64,000 nt of DNA. Source: Sarcocystis neurona (Eukaryota > Apicomplexa > Conoidasida > Eucoccidiorida > Sarcocystidae). The notes beneath the pieces were generated by a model. It was not told the DNA's origin. It worked only from the letters and a program-made list of their open reading frames with translations, and made no database searches. A program made the translations under genes and the position numbers. This document shows, piece after piece, positions 46,044 through 58,282 of this stretch (its first letter is position 1; every line of letters begins with the position of its first letter). The stretch lies in assembly GCA_000727475.1 (NCBI GenBank), contig KL647323.1, positions 77,777-141,776 on the forward strand. The letters run 5' to 3'.

Positions 46044-49000
46044 ATGTCGTCCTCGTCTGCCGTGGCTCCGGCCGCTCCCGCCGCACGCGACCGCATGCGG
46101 GGGGGTGTCGCCGGAGCAGGAGCAGCAGCACGTGGTGGCGGCGGTTGCAGCAGCAGCAGCCACGCAGGAGGAGGAGGAGGCGGTGGGCCGGGGACAACGG
46201 GTCTGTTGCTGCCCGCGTCGGCAGGTTCCGTCCCGGCTGTCGTCCCTTCTTCGTCTTCTTCGTCTTCGTCTGCGGTGGCGCTGGGCTCTTCGCCGACGTC
46301 GCTTTTCATACGACACCCGCGCTTTTCCTCGGCGCTTCGCTTCGACCGCGCAAGTGCCCTTGCGACTGCAGCAGCGGCGGCCGCGACAGCGGCAGCAGCA
46401 GCGGCAGCAGCAGCGGCCGGCGGCGATGCCGCAGCCACCCCGTGTCCGCAGCAGCAAGTGCTGCGCTTGCATGTTGGGCTTCAGCGGAAAGGTCTGCGTG
46501 ACGCCGATATCAAAGAGCTCGTGCAGTGGCTGTCCACTTCGCTGCAGCAGGTCGTGGACCAGCAGCAGCAGCCGCAGCAGCAGCAGCATGCGCTGCGCCA
46601 GCAGCAGCAGCACGCGTTCGTAGGAGCGCCTGCAGCAGGTGGCGGCGTCGCCGCTGCTGCGGCAGGTCACTGCGGCACAGCAGGCGCCGCGGCTCCGCTG
46701 CTCTCGCTTCGACCTGCTGCTGCCGGCGTGGGGGGAACGGGCTGTCATGCGTCTGCTGTTGCTGCTGCTGCCCCGCCTCCCCCGCCGGCAGCTTCTGCCG
46801 GAGCAGCGTCCACCTCGTCCTCGTCCTCTTCCTCCTCGTCGGCAGCAGGCCCGACAGCGAAGTCCAGCAGCAGCAGCAGCAATAGTGTCGGCTTCGGCAC
46901 TCGAGAGGCTGCTGCTGTCGTTCCCGCGCCTGGAGCCGCTGCTGCTGCGGCGGCGACAGGCCCTGGCGGAGGGGCTGCGGTCCCTGCTGCCTCCTCGCTC
47001 TGGCCCGGCGGAGTGGCTGGCCCTGCTGCTGTTGCTGCTGCAGCAGCAGTCTGCGCTGCGTCGCCCTTCCTCTTCGTCTGCAGTATCGACGTCTCCGACA
47101 ATTCCTTCACCGCGGAAGGCCTCTCCCACCTGCTGTCCTTCTTTTATTTGCATGCGCCAATCTTCAGGATATCGAAGCTGAAGTTGTACAAGAACCGGCT
47201 AGGCGATGCCGGGGCAGCGATCCTTGCCGACTACATTCGCTCTGCAGCAGCAGCAGCAGCGGGTCAGGCATGTCTCATGCTGCCTCCTGTAGCTGCTGCT
47301 GCTGCCCCCGGTGCGGGGAATGCGTGGACAGCGGTGCTTCCGTCTCACTCGTCTCCACCCCACCAACCCGCCGCTGTGTCGCTCGCCGGCGGCGCCCCAC
47401 AACCCGGGGTATCGCCGCAACTTGCTGCAGCAGCTGCAGCGGCCAGCAAGCTGCTGCCGCCGCCGGTGCTCGAGGAGCTGCACCTGTCCCACTGCGACAT
47501 TACTGCCGAGGGCTGTCTCCGCCTCTTGGATGCGATTGCTGCAGCCCGAGACGCAACAGGACGCTTCCTCTACCCGCGCTACGATGTAAGTCGCCGATCC
47601 TTTGTTCCTCTGTGGCTGCGGCTCGAATATAACGCGATCGTAGACCCCCTGCTGCTCATTGCCCAGTGGATCAGCAACATGCAGCGGCTGGGCATTCGTG
47701 AAGCAGGACCGACTGCTGCCGTTGCTGCGGCCGGAGGACCGGGGACGACGCAGCAGCAGCAGCAACAGCAGCATGCCACAGGCTCGTACAGCAGCAGCGG
47801 CGGGGGTGAGAGCAGCACTGCTGGAGGAGGAGGAGGAAGCGGCAGCAGCGGCACAGGAACAGCAGGCGGCTGCTACGTCTGTTTTGCCGAGAAGTTGCCT
47901 GCTGCCATTTTTACGAATGCCGCGGCGCAGCAGAATGCCGCCAGCAACGGGGCCGCGCCTCCGCTGCTCTCTCGGGGAGGGCCGCTACCTGGAGCAGCAG
48001 CAGCAGCAGGAGGCAGCAGCAGCAGCCTTAGCGCGGCTCTTGCACTGCTGCTGCACTCGAACAGAGCCGCAGACAGCAGCAGCAGCAGCGGAGGAGGAGG
48101 AGGATACTTTCACTGCACGCCAGCCCGGTGCTGCTGCGTCACGCCAACTGCATGCCCTATCTTTCATCTGTATATGGTGACGCATCAGTTTGCAACTGCT
48201 GCTGCTGCTGCGGGTTCTGCCGCTGCTGCTGCGTCGGGCGGCACTGGAGGCAGCAGCAGCCGCAGCGGAGGAGTAGGAAGCGGTGGCGCAGCCGCTGCAG
48301 CAGGGCCAGGGGGCGCTGCAACAGCCCAGCGGCCGCAGCAGCAACATTTGGCGCTGCCGCTAGCAGCAGGAAGTGCTGCTGCTGTTGGAGGAGGAGGAGG
48401 GGGAGGAGGCAGTTTGCTGCTGCCTGTCAACGCAAAGGCGTCCGTGACGCAGGCACTTCCGGCGCTGATGGGAGCGCACCCGACGCCGCTGCCGCGCACT
48501 GCTGCTGCAGCAGCAGGTGCCGGCGTGTACGCGAGCGGCAGCAGTCACGGTCATCTTCTGCCGTCCCACAGCAGCACAAGCGGGGCGGGGACTGCAGCAG
48601 CGGCACGTGGCGTGGCGCCCGGTGGCGCGCCGGCTGCTGCAGGAGCAGCGGCAGCAGCAGCCGAGAGAGAACTGCAACAAAAATCGCAGCAGCAGCACAG
48701 CGGCAGCAGCAACACACAGCGCCGCCGGTCGATCGGAGGGAGCAGCAGCAGCGCTGCCGCAGCAGCGCAGAGGCGCGGTAGCAGCGGAGGAGCAGCTGCC
48801 GGAGACGGAGCGAGCAACAAGAAGGGCAACAGTTCTGCTGCTGGGCTGCTCCCGCAGCAGCAGCAGGAACAGCAGCAGCAGGGGAGGAAGCAAGGAGGCA
48901 ACCAGCTCCAGCAGCAGCAGAGAGGCGGAGGAGGAGGAGGACTGCGCAGCAGCAGCGGCGATGCCGCGAAAGCCAGAGCAGCAGCAGGAGGAGGAGGTGC

Positions 49001-52000
49001 AACAACAACGGGACGGAGCAGCGCAATGACGCAGCAGCCAACAGCAACGAACGCAGCAGCCGTGCGATCGAAAGCTGCAGGAACTGTTGACGCAGCAGCA
49101 ACAGCACCAGGGGGCGCTGCTGCCGCTGGTGCTGCGTCATCTTCGCTTCCGCACCAGCAGCCGCGTGGCTCAGCTGCAGCAGCGGGAGGAGGCCGGGGGA
49201 AGAAGGCAGGGAAAAACGAGGAACTGCTGCAGGAGGCAGCGCAAGGAGCAAGCAGCAGCAGCAAAGGGGCACCGGAGAAAGGGAGCGGGAAGCGAGAAAC
49301 AGGCACAGCAGTCTTTCCATCAGCAGGAGGAGGAGCAGCGGCAGCGCAGAGAGGAGAGCAGCAGAGCGTGGAGGGGAACGAAGAAGCAGCAGCAGCACTT
49401 ATCGACAAAGCAGAAGTGGGTCGCAGCTTGCCGCTGTATATCTTTCTAGACGCTGCTGCAGTGCTGCGGATGGCGCAGGAGACGGACACCGATAGCAGCA
49501 GCAGTAGGAGGGACGCGTCGAGCAGCAGCAGCAGCAACACGACATTGGCAGGGGGTCCTCCTTCCGCTTCGTCTTCGTGCGCTGCTGCAGGGGCTGGACG
49601 AGCGGGAGGAGAAGAGGGAGAAGGCGCAGGGGAGGCTGCTGACGAAGACTTCTCCATTTTTTGTTTTCCTGCGCTGGAGTGTCTGTGTGAACACGACCTC
49701 GTGGTGCACCGGCGCGGACGTGCGGCTGCTGCAGCGCTGGCGGCAGCAGAAGGAGAGGACGGCAGCTGCTGCAGCGGAGGAGGTAAGGGGGACGGCAGCA
49801 GCAGCAGGAAGCAGCAGCAGGCGCCACGCCTGTCAGAGAGCGAGCTGACGTTGTTGCTGGTGGTCGATGCTGTGAAAAAGGAACTGCAGGCATTGGCTGC
49901 TGCAGCAGATGGAGGGGAGACAGCGGCGCGCAGCAGGAAGGCGCTGCAGCAGTTGCATGCGCTGGCGGTGAATTATTGCCTCGTGGAGTACGTCGGAGGG
50001 GAAGAAGGAGCGGCGGGAGACGGAGGCAAGGCGGAGGAAACGTGGGGCAGTGACACAGGGGAGGCCTGCACCCGACAGCAACACGCGGTGGCAGCAGTGA
50101 ACAGCAGCAGCGCAGCCGAGAGCAGGAGACGAGACACAGCTCCGGCGACGGGGGGAGGAGGAGGAGGAGACGCGACAGCAGCAGGCAAACGCGACAGGGC
50201 GGGACTGCCTGCGTGCGTTCCTGCCGAAAGAGGAGGAGGAAGGGAGTTGGCAGAAGGGAAGAGACCGAGCAGCAGCAGCAGCAGCGAAGTTTCGGGAGCG
50301 TCTGGGAGCAGCAGCAGCAGCAACGGGTCCGCAGGCGGCTGGTGGACTGCTGGCGACTTCACGACGTTGACAGCAGCAGAGGCAGCAGTGGGGCAGCAGG
50401 AATACGGGCTGTCGGTTTATACGCTGAAAACGGTTGACTACGCGTTGTTGTGGAAGAGCCACCTGGAGGAAGTGGCGCTTCACGCAGACCCCACACGAGA
50501 CACAGAAAGCTTGATGTTTTATATTACGGGGAACCCCGCCGTGGAGAAGTTTATCCGTCGAATTGCGCCGTGCCGCCGGCGGCGTGCTGCTGCTGGAGGC
50601 GGCGCGGGCACGGCAGAGGAAGAGGAAGAAGCAGCAGGAAGAACAGCAGTGGACAGCAGCGAAAGAGCGGGCTTTTCTCTGCAGCAGCAGGCGGAGGAGG
50701 CGGCTGCAGCAGCAGCAGATGGGAGGGGTGGCCTGTCGTTGCCGTGCCTGCTGCTGGAGGAGTTCGGACGGGCGGTCAAGATGCACGTGGGGGCGAGACT
50801 GGCCGTGGGACTTGCTGCCGTCTTCAGCAACAGCAGCAGCGGACCAGACGCAGCAGCAGCAGCGCACCGCCACGTGCGGCCGCCGCATCAGCCGCTCTGC
50901 GCAGAGGACTTCCGAGCGGCGGGCACGGCTGTCCTGCGGGCTCGCTTGGCAAAGGAGCGCGAGCAGCAGCAGCAGCAGCGCCTCCTGCTGCTGCAGGGCG
51001 GGGGCGGTGGGGTCGCTGCACCACCCGCAGCGGGGGGGATGGGAGGCACGGGGAAGAAGACGCAGAAGGAACAGCAGCTTCAGCAGGCGACTGCCCAGCA
51101 GCAGCAGCGTGAAGACGCGCTTGGCGGAACTGCCGCGGCTGCTGCCGCGGCCGCAGGGTCTGGCGACGCGACGGCGGTCGCGGCAGAGCAGCTCTCTCGT
51201 CTCACGCTGGGAGGCGGGGGGGTGGGGTCGCAGAACAGCAGGCGCGGAGCGGGGGGATTGACGGCGGAAACGGCTGAAGGGGGAGGTGAAGGAGGAGAAG
51301 CCGCAGCGGCAGCAGGAACTGGACGAGGTTTTGAGCTGCTGCGGGGGTTTGAGACGGCCGCCGAGCAGCAGCAGCAGCATCGTCTAGAAGGTTCGAGCAG
51401 CATGGGTGTCGGGCCGGGCCGTCGGCGGTCAGGCAGCACTTTCTTGGGGTGTGGCGCGACCGCATGCGGTCAGCAGCAACAGGAGCTGCTGCTGGGAAGC
51501 AGCGGGGCGGGGGGGTTGCTTGGTCGGTGTTTCTCTCCCCCGCCTTTGGGCACTGGCTTCAGCAGCGAAGCATTTCTAAGAGGGGGGGGGGCGAGCAGCA
51601 GCAGCAGAGATGCAGCAGCTGCAGCAGCTGCAGCGGCAGCCGCGGGAGGGTCGGAAGCGCTTGCCGCGCTGCTGCTGGCACCCGTCACTGCTGCTGCGAG
51701 CGGCTGCAGTGGAGGCGGCACCGGTGGTGGGGGGAACGGGGGTAGCGGCGGTCGCGATGCAGCAGCAGGAGCAGCCGCAGCAGGAGCAGCCGCAGCAGGA
51801 GAGGCAGCAGCGGGAGATAAAGAATGCGGTGGCGGCGGGTCGGGAGGTGGGGGAGAGCTGCTGGAAGCAACAGGCGCGGTTGCGGCTGCAGCGGTGCGCC
51901 GGAGCGTTGTCGTCAGTGCGGCAGCAGCGGCAGGCGGCAGCAGAGACGTCGCTGCGTTCCCAGAGAACAGCAGCAGCAAAATTCTTACCGTCGTCGAGCT

Positions 52001-52558
52001 TGAAGAGATGCAGCTGCGGCGCTCGTTGCAGCAGCAGCAGCAGCTCGAGAGAACAAGCTGCGAAGGCGTAGAGCGGTGTTCTTCTCCGCGCAGACAGCTG
52101 CTGCATGGCGCAGGCCCAGGCGCAGCAGGAGGAGGCGGAGGAGCAGCAGCAGCAGGAGCAGCAGCAGCCGGAGGAGCGGGAGGAGGCAGCAGCAACGGGT
52201 ACGTGTGTGGTGGGAGCTTCGCCGGAGCGACGGGCGGGGGCGGAGGAAACAGACGCCTCGCGCAGCAGCAGCTGCAGCAGATGCAGGAGCACGTCGAGAC
52301 CGCAGCAGAAGCGGCTGCAGCGGCAGCAGCGGCGGCAGCTGACGAGGAGGAAGAACTGCTGCTGTACCAGTGCAGCAGCAGTGGCAGCAGAGAGAAACTC
52401 GTGCTGCTCGAAGAGCTGCAGCGCCAGCAGGACCGAGAGAACAAGGCTCCACAGCAGCAGCATGCGGCCGAAAGACGAGCAGCAACAAATCGCAGCTGCC
52501 AGCAGCAAGCTGCGGCTGCTGACTTCGCCGGAACCACCGCGGCAGACCTTCGTATTCG
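46044..52558 (+). CDS. Giant leucine-rich-repeat and PIN-like protein, exon 1
   Basis: The first in-frame ATG begins an Ala/Ser/Gly/Gln-rich product. Residues about 340-402 and 471-543 hold leucine-rich repeats of ribonuclease-inhibitor type (LKLYKNRLGDAGAAIL, LEELHLSHCDITAEG, LRLEYN). A Cys/His-rich stretch follows at about 688-717. At about 1125-1150 lies IFLDAAAVLRM, and at 1263-1310 VVDAVKKELQAL followed by ARSRKALQQL. This order resembles PIN-type nucleases of the SMG6/SWT1 kind, where the first Asp is catalytic. The usual acidic residue after the conserved EL is Gln here, so activity is uncertain. Conserved-looking sequence continues at 1432-1507 and 1563-1594. Gly/Ala/Gln runs fill the rest. 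The exon ends at CG|GTTAGT in phase 2. A role in RNA turnover or surveillance is inference. Confidence 0.72.
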
Positions 52559-52948
52559 GTTAGTTTCGTGCCTTTCCCCTCTTTTTCTTCTGCTGCTGTG
52601 GATGACACATGCACAAAATTTGTTCTCTCCATCTTTCTTCTGCTGAATACTTCTGTGCGACTTCTCGGAACTGCTTCCTGTCCTTCGACATATTCGAAGA
52701 CTCGCAGCAAGTTTCTGTACCGCCTTCCTCCTCTCACAAGCAGAAAACGCTTAAAAGAGGGAAGCGACTGCGTCTACTTTGCTTCATCTTCTGCGTCCCG
52801 GCCCCTCCCACTCGCGCAGAAACGCGGTCCACATATGTCTCTGCATGCGCGCTCCGTAAATTACCCACGTATGTATACATATGTATGTATATGTATATAT
52901 GTACGTTTGTATATATATATATATGTATACATATCTGTATATGTATGT

Positions 52949-53218
52949 GTGTACACAGCAGCGCAGAATGACGTATCTCTGGATGTCTGCGCAGGGTGTA
53001 CGTACACCCGAGCGCAGAATGACATCTCACTCTGCTTGTGTGGACGCGGTGTATATACACCCCGAACTGCAGACTTATGTCTCTCTGCGTGCGTGTTGCA
53101 GTGTACATACACACCACCGGAGACACACACTTCTCTCTGTTGTATGCGTTCTGCAGTGTACGTACACATCAGCGCGAAAAAAGATGTCTCTCTTTCTGTG
53201 TACGGAGTGTATATACAC
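52949..53218. repeat. Palindrome-anchored satellite, about 53-bp period
   Basis: Five copies of the 12-bp palindrome gtgtaYRtacac occur at 52996, 53049, 53101, 53156 and 53207, 51-55 bases apart. A shorter gtgtacac lies at 52949. The spacers share words such as gcgcagaatgac and atgtctctct but are diverged. The same palindrome returns at 59520 and 59636. Confidence 0.88.
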
Positions 53219-53299
53219 CCCAGCACAAAAGAAGCGACACACACAGAGGAAAGCAAACACACACGCCCACCTTCCTACTTTCCTCTCTACGTACACGTA

Positions 53300-54040
53300 T
53301 ATATGCACACCAACTATATCATATGTATATATATGCTCTTGCACACAAGCTTCTATATACATATATATATATATATGTGCGCACAAGCTTAGCATTACGA
53401 GGGTAGGTAAGGCGCTAGATAGGTGCGGCCTTTTCTATATGCGTATTCAGTCATCCAGACAGATATGTGCACTCCTCTCTTCCCATAATTTCCTCTGTCT
53501 TCGTACATAAATGTATGTATATGTTTGTCCACGCATTCATAAAGCTGCCCCTGTTTCTACATACAAATACATGTAATTCCTCTATGTAACTCTGTACATA
53601 TAAATATATATATGCGCATGTGTGTGTATGCAGTATCGCCATGCGCAGAACGTCCATGCTATACATATGTATAAAAACGTAGGAATGTATGTGGCTTTAT
53701 ATGTACACATATATATCTATATGCGTATATGTGTATATGTAGAAGTATATGTGGCTATATATGTATATATGTAGATACACGTGTACGTATATATGTACGT
53801 ATGTGCATTATCTCGATGCGTAGAATGTGTACGCTATATATATATATATATGTAGGAGTCAATGTCGCTGTATGTATACACATATATATATATATATATA
53901 TACGTACATATGTGTGTATGTAGGAGTACATATGGCTGTGTATATATATATATATATATACACTCGTGTGTATGTATGTGTATAGGAGTTATGTGACTAC
54001 GTATATGTATATATGTATGTGTATGTAGAGATGCACGTCG
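53300..54040. repeat. TA/GT microsatellite tract within the intron
   Basis: Includes near-pure (at)n at 53363-53377, 53838-53851, 53883-53901 and 53940-53960, joined by gtatatgt words. A roughly 190-base unique patch lies at 53400-53590. Confidence 0.88.
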
Positions 54041-54065
54041 TGGGGTTGGTTTCTTGCCGTTGTAG

Positions 54066-55419
54066 GTATGAGCTAATCGACGCGATAGCAATTGTTCAAG
54101 AACTTTGTAGTCGAGTGGAGCTGGAGGCTCAGCAGCACCCGGGCGGCAGCAGCAGCTACAGCAGCAGCAGCAACGGGCTTACGGAAGATTTGCTGCGACG
54201 CGCACGGGAGTGCATGCGGCGGTGGCGGCAACTGCTGCTTGACGGAGCGAGTGTCGCTGTTGGTGGGGCTGCTGCTGTTGCGCTTCCTTCCCCGTCCCCC
54301 TCCCCTGCAACAGCAACGGCAGCAGGGGCGCCTGCGTCGGCATGCAGCACAGAGAACGCAGGGCTTGACCAGCTGCTGCAGCAGCAGCAGTGGCACGAGG
54401 CAGCGAGCAGCAACAGCTGCAGCAACAGCAGCGCCGAAAGACCCGGCATGGGAACTTGCGACGCCGCGCTGCAACAGCAGCAGCACCACCATCTCCAGCA
54501 GCAACAGAAGCAGCTGCAGCAGCAGCAACAGCAACAGCAGCTGCAGAGACAGCTGCTGCAGCAGCAGCGCCATCGCGTTGTTGTGGGCAGCAATCCCCGG
54601 GCGCTACATTCGGTCGATGAAATGCTGCTGCACGCGTCGACCGCGGGAAGGGACCCGACGCCCCCGCAGCAACACCCGCCGCAGCAACTGCTCCCGCAGC
54701 AGCAGCAGCTTCAGCAGCAGCAGCAGCAGCAACTGCAGCGAGCGGCAGGTGGTGGTGGTGGGGCAGGCGAGTTCGAGCGCTTGCTGGCGGCGCATCATCA
54801 GCAGCACCAGCAAGGAAATGCGGCTTGGGGTGCTGCAGCAGCGGGAGGAGGAGCACCAGCAGGTTCAACTCAGCAGCAGATGGCTGTTGCAGGTCAGCGA
54901 CTCGAGCAGCAGCAGCAGCACCGGCTGCCGTGGAACGTGCCTGGTGCGCATCCTCCGTCGGCGACGCTCGTCTCGTCCGCGCTGAACGAGCAGCAGCAGC
55001 AGCATTTGCAGCAGCAGCGAGGCGCGGCGGGGGGACAGCAGCAGCCGCGGCAGCTGACGGCGGTGCAGCAGCTGCTGCAGGTGAGTGGGGTGCAGCCGCA
55101 GCAGGCACAGCAGCAGCACACCTCGCTGCTGCACGTTGCTGCAGCAGCAGCAGCAGCGCAACAGCAGCAGCAGCATCAGCAGCAGCAGCAGTCGAGTGTC
55201 TGGGGGGAACTTCGGACGAGCAGTGACGTGCTGGCCTTGACTTCTGCGCTGCAGCGTCAGCGGGAACTCTTCGGCTCTCCGCGCGCGCAGCAGCAGCAGC
55301 ACTACCTGCAACAACAGCAGCAGCAGCAACAGCAGCAGCAGCACCAAGGCTTGCTGCCTGTCAACCAGCAGCCACTTCTTGCGATCGGACAGCCGCCACG
55401 CCCTCCCTGCACGTCTTGA
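54066..55419 (+). CDS. Giant leucine-rich-repeat and PIN-like protein, exon 2 (Gln-rich tail)
   Basis: Entered in phase 2 from 52558 and ending at TGA 55417-55419. The two exons together total 7,869 nt, a whole number of codons (2,622 residues plus stop). The first 60 residues are ordinary helical sequence (YELIDAIAIVQELCSRVELE, then DLLRRARECMRRWRQLL). The rest is dominated by Gln runs with Ala, Gly and His, including a near-continuous Gln run near the end. The tail may be disordered. No domain is recognised in it. Confidence 0.68.
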
Positions 55420-56240
55420 AGCGGAAGTAACAGCCGAGAAGAAATGCACCAGGAGCAGCACAGGAGGAAAGGCAGCAGCGACAGCGCTATACGCAACAGC
55501 AGCAGAGGTTTGACGGCAGCGCCAGAGCTGGGGAAGCAGCAGCAGAGCTGGGGAAGCAGCAGCACAGACGAAGGAAAGGCGCATCGCCGCAGGAAGCAAC
55601 AGCAGCAGCAACAGCAGCAGGAGCCGTGATGAACCGTCCGAACACATGGGTAACGCAGAGACATGAACGTCACGGCAGTGCTGCCGGTTTGCCTCTGCTG
55701 CTGTTCGGTCGAGCATGCCGTGCAGCTGACGCTGCTGCTACAGGTGGCGCTGCTGTTACTGCTGTTGCTGCTGAGCAAGAGGCAGCGGCGTGGCTGCCGC
55801 TGGTGGACGGCTGCCGATTTGTTGCTGCTGCTGTTGGACGGCTGCTGATTTGTTGCTGCTCCTGCTGCTGTTAAAACGAACAGGGCTGTTGCAGTGTTGC
55901 TGCTGCTGTTAGCGACAGTGCAGCCGCTATCCCTGCTGCAGCTGCTGTTGGCGACAGGGCTGCTGCTGGTGCTACCAGCTGGGGGGCGTCGCTGATCCGA
56001 GTGCACGTGGAGCCGGTGCTGCTGCTGCAGTTGCCACCCGGGAGGAGAACTTTCCAGCAACAGAGACGGCAGCAGCAGCGGCAGTGCAGCAGCAGGACGA
56101 GGAAGCAGAGAAGGAGGAGGAGAAGCAGGACAGCAGCAAAAGCAGGACAGGAGCAGCAAGAGTGAACCACATAGCAGCACCAGCAGCGAAGAATGACAAT
56201 AGCAGCAGCAACAGCAGTAGTGAGGATGTATTCAAAGAAG
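55420..56240. repeat. Triplet-rich 3' flank of the giant gene
   Basis: CAG/GCA runs to about 55620 and again at 56060-56220, with CTG runs at 55680-55990. It is open in several frames on both strands with low-complexity products. It most likely includes 3' untranslated sequence of the LRR gene, and I see no separate gene. Confidence 0.6.
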
Positions 56241-56259
56241 AGTCGCTCTGACCACCCAC

Positions 56260-56770
56260 CCACGCATATCTGTGTACATATATGTTCTACAAAAAGAGAA
56301 AGAGAGAGCTCCTTAGGTCTGAATTTACACATGTACATCTCTACGTGTAAATATATATATATATATATGTAGTCTTTTCACAGATATTGATACGTACGTG
56401 TACGTGTGTGTATTTAGGAATACATGAAAATGTGTATAACAGAAAGAGAGAAGCGTCTGCGTATACGTGTATATATATGTATATATATGTACATGCGTAT
56501 GTTTGTGTATATATGGAAATATTTGTGTGTACGTATATGTACCTGTCTACATACGTACCGGTCAAGGGGTTGTGTGAGAGGCAGCAACTGCCTACTACTT
56601 CTGTTATGTATCTTTCTTGGTGTCACGCGCATGTGACACACATCTTCCACCCTATCTATTGTGAGTTGCTGCTGTTGCGTTGTATATCTGCGTTCAAGCA
56701 GTCATTACGCTCTGCGTATTCAACCCCAACATATATATATATATATTATATAATATATATATATAATTAC
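56260..56770. repeat. TA/GT microsatellite tract
   Basis: (at)n at 56349-56368, gtatatat words to 56540, and (at)n around 56730-56763. A unique patch of about 150 bases lies at 56550-56700 and shows no gene. Confidence 0.8.
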
Positions 56771-56822
56771 CGCGGGGGACTCGGTCTCTGTTTGTCGGTC
56801 GCCAGTGTGGAAGGATGAATGA

Positions 56823-57065
56823 ATGAGTCGCAGCAGCGGCATGAGGAGAATCCCCAACATCCCGCGCAGCAACAGCAACAGCAGCAGCGCGGGGAAAGGA
56901 GAGACACAACTAAGAGAGCGAGCGGACGCGCAGGAGGACCGACGGAGCAGGGCAGGTCATAGAAAAAGGCGTCACAGCCGCAGCAGCGCCGTGGCGAGTA
57001 GCTGCAGCAGCGCCGTCGCGAATAGCTGCAGCAGCACCGTGAGAGTAGAAGCAGCAGTGCAATGA
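56823..57065 (+). CDS. Candidate small Ser/Arg-rich ORF, weak
   Basis: 80 codons from ATG, with Ser and Asn runs from CAG-type repeats and an Arg/Glu-rich middle (LRERADAQEDRRSRAG). It runs into the minisatellite. No homologous family is apparent, and it may be repeat-driven only. Confidence 0.2.
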   Translation: MSRSSGMRRIPNIPRSNSNSSSAGKGETQLRERADAQEDRRSRAGHRKRRHSRSSAVASSCSSAVANSCSSTVRVEAAVQ

Positions 57066-57290
57066 CTGGCGGGTCAGCGACAGCAGTGACGGGTGGCAGC
57101 AGCAGCAGCGGCGGCAGGGGAGCTCTGCGGAAGAGCAGCAGCGGCAGGAGTGACTGGAGTGGCAGCAGCAGGAGTGACTGGTGAAGCAGCAGCAGCAGGG
57201 GATCTTGGAGGAAGAGCAGCAGCAGCAGCAGTGACAGGGACCGCAGCAGCAGGAGTGACTGGGATAGCAGCAGCAGGGGCGTGTTGAGGA
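56980..57290. repeat. CAG-type minisatellite with gtgactgg units
   Basis: First two to three copies of a 27-bp block ending gtagctgcagcagcgccgt (about 56990-57045). Then at 57085-57285 irregular units combine gcagcagcagg with agtgactgg or aggggatcttggagg. One + frame reads Ala/Gly/Val-Thr-Gly repeats; the - strand reads Pro-Val-Thr-Pro-Ala repeats. Confidence 0.8.
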
Positions 57291-58282
57291 GGATGAGGAG
57301 GTGCTGCGGCCCGCGCGTTGTTGTTGCTTCGCAACGGTTGCAGTTACTTGTTTTCCTCATTTACTTTCCTTTTCCGAGTAATTCACTCTCCTTGCAAGAC
57401 TCTCGCGTTGCTCTCCCCTGGTTGTTGCTGTTTCTCTGCATGTGTCTGTGTGTGTGTGTGTGAATACGTGGATAAGTACATTCGTGTTGAGGCGGCATAT
57501 CGACGAATACGCGGACACAGCATACTACTGGGACCGCCATATATATATATATATATGTGTATTTGTGTCTCTCCCTGTGTGTGTCTCCATGTATATGTAT
57601 GTATGTCTCTCCTTTCCTGTGTATGTACATGTCTCTGGCAGCGTCGCTGTGTGTGTGTGCGCGGAACAAAAGAGAGAGAAGTGTAGTAGACGTGCGAGTA
57701 CCGCCACTTGTACGATGTGGCGCAGGGGTCTGCAGCGAAGAAGCTTTTTCTTGCTGCTTCACCTCTTCCCGGAGCCCATTCATTCATCTGAGGCCGCCAG
57801 GCTTGGGTTTTCCTACCCGTCTCGCTACAGGCATGAGACTGCACCACAGGCTGTTTGTCTCTCTGTGTGGGCAGTACAGACGTACGCGGAAAAAGAGAAC
57901 TTGTTCGGACTCGTTTTCCATAGACGGAGCATTCGACGATACTCGCGTCTTCGCGCCTGTCCTTGCCGCGCGTCTACCTGCTAATTTTCGTTTGCTCGTC
58001 TGCCACCGTACGCGTGCATCGCTGCATACGCTGGGCAATAAGAAGGGGGGAGGGCATCTACCTGCACCCACACACACACGCGCACGTCCCACACGTGCGT
58101 CTTTCTGCTGCACGTCCCTATATCTTCATGTACACTTGTCGATTATATACACATAGAGATACATACGTATATTTACCAGCATTTGTATGTGTATGTGTAT
58201 CTATGTGTCCACACACAGCACTTGTGTACGCACGTCTACAATATAGACATCCAGATAAACATATATGTATATATGTGTGTAG
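57291..58282. other. Mixed island and microsatellites, no firm gene
   Basis: (gt)n at 57447-57462, TA tract at 57540-57556, GT-rich words to about 57660, and TA words at 58140-58280. Between them, 57670-58060 is unique and open in more than one frame, including a + frame with SDSFSIDGAFDDTRVFAPVL. It may be an exon, but no consistent pair of splice sites was found. Confidence 0.4.

Larger units (their letters stand above)
52559..54065 (+). other. Intron of the LRR/PIN-like gene, satellite-filled
   Basis: 1,507 bases from donor gttagt to acceptor cgttgtag. The donor leaves phase 2 (CG) and the acceptor side supplies G, restoring an Arg codon and an open frame that continues for about 450 codons. 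The intron holds a pyrimidine-rich start, TA microsatellites, a palindrome-anchored satellite and more TA/GT repeats. Confidence 0.7.

Noticed and set aside
51470..52537. 355-codon - strand ORF rich in Pro, Ala and Ser
   Set aside because: Antisense of Gly/Ala/Gln runs in the LRR/PIN-like exon, with no independent motif.
52996..53218. Palindromic repeats with regular spacers resembling a CRISPR array
   Set aside because: Repeats are only 12 bp, spacers are related to one another, the DNA is clearly eukaryotic, and no cas-like gene is present.
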